In this document: one piece after another, positions 36,188 to 44,100 of the stretch
How the letters are laid out: each line of letters begins with the position of its first letter
Numbering within the stretch: the stretch's first letter is position 1
NCBI GenBank assembly: GCA_017441945.1
Contig: JAFSBG010000060.1
Location: 1 to 63,410 of the forward strand
DNA length: 63,410 bases
Source: Clostridia bacterium
GTDB lineage: Bacteria > Bacillota > Clostridia > Oscillospirales > Butyricicoccaceae
Reading direction: 5' to 3'
Translations under genes and position numbers: made by a program
Notes under the pieces: generated by a model
The model's input: only the letters and a program-made list of their open reading frames with translations
Databases searched by the model: none
What the model was told of the DNA's origin: nothing

Positions 36188-36991
36188 ATGAAACTTACAG
36201 TTTTATGCGATAACAACACATATATCGACCGCTATTATACAGGCGAGCCTGCCCTCAGCTTCTATGTTGAGGACGGAGATTATAAAATCCTTTTTGATGC
36301 AGGCTATTCCCATATTTTTCTCGATAATGCCGAAAAAATGGGTATAAATCTCAATAAAATCCATGCCATAGTCCTGTCTCATGGGCACAATGACCACACC
36401 CGCGGACTGCACTATTTTCTTCCGATGAAAAACATTCCGCTTATCGCACATCCGTCCTGCTTCAATAAGAAGTACGAAAGCGACGGGCTTTATATCGGCG
36501 CGCCTTACACTCTTGATGAGGTGAAAAAGCTTGCCGATTACCGTGACGGCACCCAGCCTTGTCAGCTCAGCGAAAATCTCTGGTATCTGGGCGAAATCGA
36601 GCGCGTAACCGATTTTGAAAACAAAAAGCCTGTGGGTTATGAGCTGATAAACGGCGAAAAACGCCCCGACTTTCTCCTTGACGATACAGCTCTTGCCTAT
36701 AAGGGCAAGGAGGGCATTTTCGTCATAACAGGCTGCTCTCACAGCGGTATCTGCAATATTATCGAGCAGGCGAAGCGTGTCTGTGATGACGACCGCGTTG
36801 TCGGCGTTATCGGCGGATTCCATCTGTTTGACGATGATGAACAGCTCCGCAAAACGATAGAATATTTTGAGAAAAACAACATAAAGCTCAATTATCCTTG
36901 CCATTGCGTTTCCCTTGTTGCCAAGGCGAAAATGATGGAAAAGCTTAATGTTATCGAAGTAGGCGTCGGACTCGAAATAGAAATTGAATAA
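36188..36991 (+). CDS. metallo-beta-lactamase fold hydrolase
   Basis: At 267 aa, it has the metal motif SHGHNDHTRGL (HxHxDH, about 63-73), later His ligands in TGCSHSG and PCHCV, and the COG1237-like opening (LCDNNTYIDRYYTGEPALSFYVEDGDYKILFDAG-like). Relatives include the 7,8-dihydropterin-6-methyl phosphate synthase group and other phosphodiesterase-like enzymes; the substrate is unknown. Single gene with a terminator. Confidence 0.87.
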   Translation: MKLTVLCDNNTYIDRYYTGEPALSFYVEDGDYKILFDAGYSHIFLDNAEKMGINLNKIHAIVLSHGHNDHTRGLHYFLPMKNIPLIAHPSCFNKKYESDGLYIGAPYTLDEVKKLADYRDGTQPCQLSENLWYLGEIERVTDFENKKPVGYELINGEKRPDFLLDDTALAYKGKEGIFVITGCSHSGICNIIEQAKRVCDDDRVVGVIGGFHLFDDDEQLRKTIEYFEKNNIKLNYPCHCVSLVAKAKMMEKLNVIEVGVGLEIEIE

Positions 36992-36996
36992 TCATA

Positions 36997-37022
36997 AGCC
37001 ATCCATTAGGATGGCTTTTTCT
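36997..37022 (+). terminator. intrinsic terminator
   Basis: AAGCCATCC pairs with GGATGGCTT, followed by a T-run. Confidence 0.87.
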
Positions 37023-37250
37023 TGCGGACGACCAATGGTCGCCCCTACGACACTATGTCATTCCGAAGCAGCGCGAGGAATCTCCTCTCTGATAGCACGA
37101 TCCATGTAGGGGACGACGTCCTCGGCATCCCGTGTGGTAAAATAAGTAAGGGTGAAAAGTGAAAAACTTCAGTGTGCCACCTCCCTCTACAAGAAGGAGG
37201 CTGATGAGATTGGTTGTAGGGGCGAGCATTGCTCGTCAGCATTATTTAAT
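37022..37250. repeat. R1, R3, R1, R2-like and R1 repeats in a 428-bp gap
   Basis: In order: inverted R1 (GACGACCAATGGTCGCCCC, 37025-37044), R3 (GTCATTCCGAAGCAGCGC and GAGGAATCTC), R1 (GTAGGGGACGACGTCCTCGG, 37106-37132), an R2-like fragment (CACCTCCCTC...GGAGG), and R1 (GTAGGGGCGAGCATTGCTCG, 37214-37236), then ATTATTTAATCCGT. No gene is seen. Confidence 0.74.
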
Positions 37251-37304
37251 CCGTTACAAAACAACACCTTTTAAATAACACTGCGATATTTTCCAAATAC
37301 CCTC

Positions 37305-37358
37305 TTGACAAAACGCGACTACTGGTGTAGTCTATAAGTGTAGACTACAAATGTAGAC
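37305..37358 (+). promoter_or_regulatory. promoter with three phased BlaI-type operators
   Basis: TTGACA (37305-37310) with TAGTCT 17 nt on. Three 16-nt dyads start exactly 13 bp apart: GACTACTGGTGTAGTC (37317), GTCTATAAGTGTAGAC (37330), GACTACAAATGTAGAC (37343). Each overlaps the next by three bases. They share the form GNCTAY-N4-GTAGNC, close to the TACA/TGTA half sites of BlaI/MecI operators. Autoregulation by the downstream BlaI-like protein is likely. Confidence 0.82.
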
Positions 37359-37419
37359 GCGTTTCTTTGTGCGCAGAAGAAAGGCGGCTATAAAACACCC
37401 CTGTGAAGGAGGCCTCCAC

Positions 37420-37794
37420 ATGGCAAAAAATATAAGCATAGGCGAAGCAGAGCTTGAAATCATGAAAGTTCTGTGGAGCTCCGCAGAGCCTGTCACAACA
37501 GCTGACATCAATGCCGCTGTTGCCGATAAGGGCTGGAAACGCACGACTATCTCCACATTTTTAGGCAGACTTGCGGAAAAAGGCGCTGTTGTATGCGAAA
37601 AGAAGGGCAATTCCTATCTTTATTCGCCTCTCATCACAAAGAGCGAATACCGCCGCGCCCAGACCCAGAACCTTATCGCAAGCCTTTATGAAGGCTCTGT
37701 CAAAGACCTTGCGGTCTCGCTTTTCAGCGAACAAACTCTCTCGGAGGAAGATGTCAGGGAACTGATGGCATTTTTAAGCGAAAAGGAGGACTAA
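37420..37794 (+). CDS. blaI: BlaI/MecI/CopY family repressor
   Basis: This 124-aa protein has a winged helix (ISIGEAELEIMKVLWSSAEPVTTADINAAVADKGWKRTTISTFLGRLAEKG) and a C-terminal dimerisation region with the usual sensor-cleavage zone. ATG 37420 has AAGGAGG seven nt before it; an earlier ATG in the frame lacks a ribosome site. It is followed after three nt by the BlaR1-like sensor. It probably represses this operon through the triple dyad upstream. Confidence 0.92.
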   Translation: MAKNISIGEAELEIMKVLWSSAEPVTTADINAAVADKGWKRTTISTFLGRLAEKGAVVCEKKGNSYLYSPLITKSEYRRAQTQNLIASLYEGSVKDLAVSLFSEQTLSEEDVRELMAFLSEKED

Positions 37795-37797
37795 ACC

Positions 37798-39810
37798 ATG
37801 ACCGAACTTTTCATTCCAATGCTTGTCGGCTCGGCGGCAATACTGGTTTTTACGGCAATAAATAAGCTGACCGACAGACACTTTTCGCCCAAATGGCATT
37901 ATTATATGTGGCTGACGCTGATTATCATCACAATTCTGCCTGTAAGGATAGACATAAATCTGCCCGAAAAGTCCACAGTTGAGCAGCAGATCATCCTGCA
38001 GGCGCCCGAAGTGATAACCCAGACAGAAACCGCAGCTGAAACTCCATCCGAAATCACAGCGCCACAGCCGATAAAGCGTGAAATAAACATGGTACAGTAC
38101 CTGCGATATATATGGACGGCAGGCTTTGCCTTTATGCTCATTTTCAGGCTGACAGGCTATGTCATATTGGCAATAAAGGTACATAAATGCCCTGAAATCC
38201 ATATAAATTGCCCTGTAAAGGTGAAAAAATGCGGTTTTCTCCGCTCGCCGATGCTGATGGGCGTGATAAAGCCGACACTCATTCTGCCCGATGTAAAGCT
38301 GACCGACACACAGCTTGACGGCATTATTGCCCATGAAATGGTGCATTACAGAAGGGGTGATATACTAATGAAATGGCTTGTGATGTTTGTCCGCTGTGTC
38401 CATTGGTATAATCCGCTCATTCATTTTGCCGCGGCAAAGTGTGACGAATACTGCGAAATATCCTGCGATATCGATGCCACAAAGGGCATGGATAAGCAGA
38501 GCGAGACCGCTTATATGATGACGATTCTCAGCCTTGCTTCGGGCAAAACACATCCTCTCGGAGCAGGTATGAGCGAAAATGCAAAGATCCTTAAGCGGAG
38601 GTTCGCAATGATAAAAAACAAGAAAAATATCAGCAGAAAGATGAGATTTATCTCCCTTGTCTGCGCTTTTGCAATGATTTTCACCTCGGTTTTCGTCAGC
38701 GGTGTGCTGGCAGGCGGCGGTGATACCACAAGCGAAAATATAAAGGTTTTTCTCCACGGCAAGGAGATAAATCTTGAGCATAAGCCATTTGTTGCAAACA
38801 ACACAGTATATCTGCCCATTCGCGAGATGCTCAATCTTGAAAATATCCCAGATGAGGACATTACATATTTCAAGGGCGTCGTCCAGTTTTTAACCCCTGA
38901 CAATAAGGGCGGCAAGTATGTGGGCAGAGTGCAGATAGGCTCGTCAGCAGGCTATATCGGCGGCTATTCCCACGGCAGCACAGAAAATATCGTCATGGCA
39001 AAGCCTGTTGTGCTGTCGGGCAATACAACCTATGTGCCTTATGATTACTTCAATAAAATGCGCGCAGTAGGGCTTTTTGATGATTTCTATGCCGAAGTCT
39101 ATGATGAAAACGGCAAAATCCCGCTTATAACAGGCGTCGGAATCTGGAATGAGGAGAAAAACTTCTCCCTCGAAATGCCTCTTGCCCTCCACAATGATTT
39201 CATCATTGCCGAAAACGAGGACAGCGTGGTATTCAGTAACGATAAGGGCACTCTTTTCACTATTCGCATCAAGGCAAACGAGGGTGAAATCGTCAAGAGT
39301 GACGACTTTATAATGAGCGAAAACGGCCTTACATACACCATTGAAGGCGGTATTTTAAGCGAAGAAATGGTGGAATATATCAGGAAATCCATTCTGCCTA
39401 TCGTACATTATATCCCGTTGGGCGACACCACAGATCATACCCTCATTCTCTATCCGTGCGAAAGCACAGACTACAGAAAGATAGCTTCCCGTCCGTATTC
39501 GGAAAGCCACCCTGCCATCGACCTTGTATATAATGAAGGCACAGATGTGGTTGCGTCGATAACAGGCAGAGTTATCGAGCAGGGCTTTGACTCTGAAAAG
39601 GGCAACTACATCATAATTTCCAACGATACCGCCGAGATCCTCTATGCACACCTGAAAGAAGCCCTTGTAAAGCAGGGCGACAGAGTAAATCAGGGCGATG
39701 TTATCGGCACAGTCGGCAAGACAGGCAAGGCAACAGGGGCACACCTTCACTTTGAAGTGAAAATAAACGGCAAGCACGTCGACCCGACAGCCGTATGGGT
39801 TATCAGATAA
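37798..39810 (+). CDS. BlaR1/MecR1-like M56 sensor protease with C-terminal M23 peptidase domain
   Basis: This 670-aa protein has several N-terminal transmembrane helices and the M56 zinc motif HEMVHYRRGD (about 181-190), which in BlaR1 cleaves the repressor. After a further transmembrane segment (about 285-300) comes an outer stalk resembling copper-amine-oxidase-like N-terminal domains (FLHGKEINLEHKPFVANNTVYLPIREML). It ends with an M23/LytM-like domain (about 545-670): HPAIDL (HxxxD), LYAHL and HLHFEV (HxH). The M23 part replaces the penicillin-binding sensor of BlaR1. It may sense or trim peptidoglycan. Confidence 0.88.
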   Translation: MTELFIPMLVGSAAILVFTAINKLTDRHFSPKWHYYMWLTLIIITILPVRIDINLPEKSTVEQQIILQAPEVITQTETAAETPSEITAPQPIKREINMVQYLRYIWTAGFAFMLIFRLTGYVILAIKVHKCPEIHINCPVKVKKCGFLRSPMLMGVIKPTLILPDVKLTDTQLDGIIAHEMVHYRRGDILMKWLVMFVRCVHWYNPLIHFAAAKCDEYCEISCDIDATKGMDKQSETAYMMTILSLASGKTHPLGAGMSENAKILKRRFAMIKNKKNISRKMRFISLVCAFAMIFTSVFVSGVLAGGGDTTSENIKVFLHGKEINLEHKPFVANNTVYLPIREMLNLENIPDEDITYFKGVVQFLTPDNKGGKYVGRVQIGSSAGYIGGYSHGSTENIVMAKPVVLSGNTTYVPYDYFNKMRAVGLFDDFYAEVYDENGKIPLITGVGIWNEEKNFSLEMPLALHNDFIIAENEDSVVFSNDKGTLFTIRIKANEGEIVKSDDFIMSENGLTYTIEGGILSEEMVEYIRKSILPIVHYIPLGDTTDHTLILYPCESTDYRKIASRPYSESHPAIDLVYNEGTDVVASITGRVIEQGFDSEKGNYIIISNDTAEILYAHLKEALVKQGDRVNQGDVIGTVGKTGKATGAHLHFEVKINGKHVDPTAVWVIR

Positions 39811-39815
39811 AATAA

Positions 39816-39845
39816 TCACCGCCCTTCAAAGGGCGGTTTTTTCAT
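39816..39845 (+). terminator. intrinsic terminator
   Basis: ACCGCCCTT pairs with AAGGGCGGT, followed by TTTTT. Confidence 0.9.
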
Positions 39846-40023
39846 GCTGTAAAGGTCGCAGATGTCACGATTCACACTAAAGTCACACACTTGTCGTACG
39901 GCAGATATTAAAATTTTACTATGTGACAAAATATACTAAAAATAATTTGAGATTTAGATAAAACGCATAAAAAATAAGGCAATTTTTTTACGAAACGGCA
40001 AGAGAAAAAAAGCAGTTTCTTCA

Positions 40024-40052
40024 TTGACTTTTCATATTTAATAATATATAAT
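40024..40052 (+). promoter_or_regulatory. promoter of the pilus operon
   Basis: TTGACT (40024-40029), a 17-nt spacer, and TATAAT (40047-40052). Transcription would start at about 40059, four bases before the riboswitch P1 stem. The 175 bp upstream (39846-40023) is AT-rich and holds no gene. Confidence 0.85.
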
Positions 40053-40062
40053 ATTGCTATCA

Positions 40063-40170
40063 ATAGAAAAGGGCAAACTATGCGAAAGTGTAGGACGCAA
40101 AGCCAGAGTCTAAGGTGCAAGCTATGATCGTTCGGCTACCATTTATAACGGGCGCAAGGCTCTTTTCTAT
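40063..40170 (+). ncRNA. c-di-GMP-I (GEMM-I) riboswitch
   Basis: P1 is a perfect 9-bp stem: ATAGAAAAG (40063-40071) with CTTTTCTAT (40162-40170). Core signatures follow in order: GGGCAAAC, TGCGAAAGTG (GAAA tetraloop), GGACGCAAAGCC, then CTAAGG and GGCTACC in the second hairpin. These match the cyclic di-GMP class I consensus. GCTCTT at the 3' side (40159-40164) can also pair with AGGAGC of the terminator, so ligand binding may free the terminator to form (predicted OFF switch, low certainty). Confidence 0.9.
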
Positions 40171-40189
40171 GCTATAAATATATGCAAAC

Positions 40190-40223
40190 AAGGAGCTGCG
40201 GAACGTCCGGATGCTCCTTTTTT
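40190..40223 (+). terminator. riboswitch-controlled terminator before the pilus genes
   Basis: AGGAGC (40191-40196) pairs with GCTCCT (40213-40218), an inner CGGA/TCCG adds to the stem, and T-run 40217-40223 follows. The first gene starts 23 nt later. Confidence 0.88.
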
Positions 40224-40245
40224 AATTCAATTTACGGAGGAACAA

Positions 40246-40566
40246 ATGCGTAATCCCAAAAATCCGTTAAGAAAGCTGAGCAAGCTGCAGCTGCTGGAAC
40301 TTCTTGCAGAACAGGAAAAAGAATTGCAGAAGCTCCGCTCGGAACTGGCTCAGAAAGAGGAGGAGCTCAAAGCAAGGGCATTGATTCTTGAAGAATCAGG
40401 CTCGATCGCAGAAGCAGCGATCAGAATCAACGGCGTGTTCGAAGCGGCGCAGGCGGCTGCCGAACAGTATCTCTACAGCCTGCACTACAAACTCAAAAAA
40501 AGTGATGTCAACGATGAAGTTCTCCAGAGTGTGATAGACGAGGTGAAGCAGCATGAGCACGAATAA
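40246..40566 (+). CDS. small coiled-coil protein, first gene of the pilus operon
   Basis: This 106-aa protein has a basic N-terminus and a long heptad coiled coil (LLELLAEQEKELQKLRSELAQKEEELKARA), then an Ala-rich helix. There is no signal peptide. Its function is unknown; genes like this precede signal peptidase in some Clostridial pilus or secretion clusters. It overlaps the next gene by 14 nt. GGAGG lies seven nt before ATG. Confidence 0.8.
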   Translation: MRNPKNPLRKLSKLQLLELLAEQEKELQKLRSELAQKEEELKARALILEESGSIAEAAIRINGVFEAAQAAAEQYLYSLHYKLKKSDVNDEVLQSVIDEVKQHEHE

Positions 40567-41137
40567 CAACCCTCAGTATCCTACACTCGACCAGATGGAA
40601 AGTGAAATCGCACGACGCAAGTACATCAGAAAATACGGCAAAGCCCTGCGAGGCACGATTTATTCTCTCCTCGTCGTGGCGGCGATAGCCATCCTGATAG
40701 CCACCCTCGTTATGCCGGTGCTCCAGATCACGGGCGCAAGCATGACGCCGACGCTTATCGACGGGCAGTTCGTCTTAGCCGTAAAAACCGATGAATTCGC
40801 TCCTGGCGACATCACAGCGTTTTACTACAACAACCGCATCCTCATCAAAAGAGTCATCGCAAAAGCAGGCGAGTGGGTCGATATCGACCTTGACGGCAAC
40901 GTCTATATCAACGGCGTCGCCCTCGATGAGCCTTACATTAAAGAAAAAGCCCTCGGCGAATGCAATATCGAACTTCCATATCAGGTTCCCGATGGCAAAG
41001 TCTTCGTAATGGGTGATGACAGAGCTGTTTCGTTAGACAGCCGAACAGTTGCAGTCGGTCCTGTCAGCTCAGAGCAAGTACTTGGCAAAGTCGTGTTCCG
41101 TGTCTGGCCGCTCGGTGCACTCGGCTTTATCGAATAG
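40553..41137 (+). CDS. lepB: signal peptidase I
   Basis: At 194 aa, with one N-terminal membrane anchor (about 38-58), Ser in GASMTPTL (Box B), Lys in ILIKRVIAKAG (Box D), and GDDRAVSLDSR (Box E, usually GDNR; here GDDR). The protein cleaves signal peptides on the outer membrane face. Pilus operons often carry a dedicated signal peptidase, which here would serve the pilins and adhesin. Confidence 0.93.
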   Translation: MSTNNNPQYPTLDQMESEIARRKYIRKYGKALRGTIYSLLVVAAIAILIATLVMPVLQITGASMTPTLIDGQFVLAVKTDEFAPGDITAFYYNNRILIKRVIAKAGEWVDIDLDGNVYINGVALDEPYIKEKALGECNIELPYQVPDGKVFVMGDDRAVSLDSRTVAVGPVSSEQVLGKVVFRVWPLGALGFIE

Positions 41138-41174
41138 TTAAAAATTATTGACCATAAAGAAAGGGGGAAAGCGC

Positions 41175-44100
41175 GTGCAAGAAACTGTTAAACGCATGAT
41201 CAACGCATTCGCAAAACAGCGCATCCAGAGACACAGAGCAATGGCTGGCTTCACAGCGATGGCAATTATAGTTTCAATGTTCACAATGTACAGTCTGGTT
41301 CAGCCGGCAGTTACATTGGAAAATGATTATACTTGCGGTCTCGCTGAACACACTCACACCGATGAATGTTATGAAGTCACATTGAAGTGTGCGCTTGGTG
41401 ATGACACAACCCAAAGCACAGACACGGAAACAGAAAACGAACCTGTCTCCGAGCCTGAAACCTCGACAGAGATCCCTGCAACAGTTGTCGAAACAAAAGA
41501 AGATCAGCCTGCCGAAACTCCATCCGCAGAAGCTGAAACTTCCGAAGTTATCGCTCCTATGAGCAACGAAACAACTGACGAGATCGAAGTCACAGTTGAG
41601 TCCGGCCCTGTCCCAGAGTCCATGACAGTGGCAACTGAAGCCCCAACTGAAGCCCCAACTGAAGCTCCTACAGAGGCTCCTACAGAAGCCCCTACAGAAG
41701 CTCCGACTGAGGCAACAACAGCCGCACCGGAACCAACTACAGCAGCTACAGAAGCTCCGACTGAAGCCCCAACTGAGGCTCCAACCGAAGCAACAACAGC
41801 GGCAACAGAATCCACAACAGCAGCTCCTGTCGTCGTTGCTCCTTCCGCTCCGGCAGAGCACATCCACGACGAAAACTGCTTCGAAAAGATTCTTGTCTGT
41901 GAGCTGGAAGAACACGAACACATCGAATCCTGCATGCAGCCTGAACAGGGCACAATGATGCTCGTCGTCCCTTCCGACCTCGACATCCCTGAAAACTGCA
42001 ACACAATGTATGAGTTCACAGACGAGCTCAACAGATTCGTAGTCCGCGTCTACGCTCCGGAAGATGCTCTTCCTGAAGATTCATACCTTATGGTAGACCT
42101 CTTTGAAGAAGACTCCGACGAGTATGCCGAAGCCCGCGACCAGCTCAACGAAAATCTCGGCGATGAAGAAGAGCCAGTCGAAAACAACTTCGCAGCTATG
42201 GACATCCGCTTCGAGCTTGCAGGCGAAGAAATCGAGCCGGAAGCTCCGGTTTATGTCTGCATCAACGCAATCGGCCTCGTTCCTGAAACAGCCGACCCTG
42301 AGTCGATTTCCATCCAGCACCACGAAGAAGTCCCTGCGATGAAGTTCCTCGGCCTCTTTGAGCTCGGTACTGATATTGAAATCGAAGTCGTAGCCGATAA
42401 GTCGGACGAAACAGCAAATGTCGAAATCGTCAAGAAGGAAGACCTTCCTGTAATCGAAGAAACTCCTGTTGAAACAGAAACAGAAACTCTCCCTGAAACA
42501 ACAGAGGAAGAAGCTGCGGAAGAAGAAATCCCAGCGGAAGAAACTCCTGCAGAGGAAGAAATCGTCGAAGAACAGCCTGCGGAAGAACCAGAGGCTGAAA
42601 CAACAGACGAAGCTCCTGAGCAGACTCCTGTAGTTGAAGAACAGGCAGAGGAAGAAGCTCTCGTTCCTGTCGAAACAATCGAAGAAGGCGACGCAGTCGT
42701 AGCCGCATTCGAAGTCCAGTCCTTCTCCACATTTACTATTACATGGGCAAATCAGTATAGATTAACAGTCCATTATATCGATGAAGACGGCAACGAAACG
42801 GTACAGGGTGCAACTACATCATTTTCGAATCAAAATGCTGGAACTTGGGTAAGCCTTGACCAGTTTAAAGAGTTAGCAGATTCTGATAAAGATAAATATG
42901 AATATGTAGAAACAAGGGTTGGAACTTATTCAACAAGCTCTAATGTATATGTTACATATCGCAATTTTGGCAACAGTAGAGGTTGGCTTTATACCAATAA
43001 TATAAATAACCAATATCAATCTGGTACTCAGTGGGCTACAACAACAAATGCAGATGTATATCTCGTTTATAAATCATTAGCAACAGGAACTTTAACTCTT
43101 AATCACTATACTTCAGATGGTACAGCGATTGGCAATCCAGTCGAAAAAGCTGTAACAGCTGATATTGATATTGTAGCAAATGAAGAAAACTTTGGTGTTG
43201 ATGACTCTGCTTACACATTTATGAGTGCGCATATCGACTCAATAGATGGTGATGAGATTGAAGCTGTTAAGTATGATTACAATAATGAAGTTTGGTACTA
43301 CAAGTTAAAGGATGCTGGTGAATATACATTGGCTGGTGAATCTTTAACACTCTATATCAAGCATGACACAGCACTCCACACAGTTGCAACTGTTGACAGT
43401 ACCTCCAAGGGTGTCAATATGTATCTGTTCAACTTTACATTAGGTAACAATAAGAGCGGTACAGATATGTTCACTGGTGGTGGCTATGGCACGGGTGATA
43501 CTAAGGAAGGTATGCTGAATGCCAGAGTAGAGGAAGACGGATTCCCTACATTTACAGGTCAGCAATCCTCCAGTAGTGGTACAAGTATTAAAAACTGGAT
43601 TACTGAGACAGAGGATGCACGAGTAAATCATCTTTTCCTCGCTGACAGATATAATGAAACAGGTGAATTTTATTACAGTGCGTTTGAAAACTTTGCGTCT
43701 ATAAATGAAGAAACTGGTAATTTCACTGTATACGAAGAACTTGGTACTCCAAATACAGCGGGCGACGGTCAGTACTTCTTCCAGCGTGGTAACTATTTCC
43801 CATATAATACATTAGATCCTGATAATGTTAAGGATTATAATTTGTATGACAGTGTGGGTGATGAATTAAGTGAAGACGATCCAAGATATAATGAAGATCT
43901 TTATGGATTTAATGAAGATAACGATTACTACTTTGGTATGTATGTCAATGCTGAGTTCTATCAGCCAAAGGATGGTCTTTACAACGGCGAACCAATGATT
44001 TTTGAGTTCACTGGTGACGATGATATGTGGGTATATATCGATGGTAATCTCGTCCTTGACCTTGGCGGTATCCATGACGCACAGTCTGGTTATATCAACT

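Noticed and set aside
6371..37250. R1/R2/R3 repeats as CRISPR or as simple terminators
   Set aside because: Copies are scattered, unequal and have no spacer regularity; most lack T-runs and lie in addition to real terminators.
41634..41830. Possible CRISPR-like array
   Set aside because: It is a 12-nt in-frame coding repeat (APTE) without spacers, and no cas genes are present.
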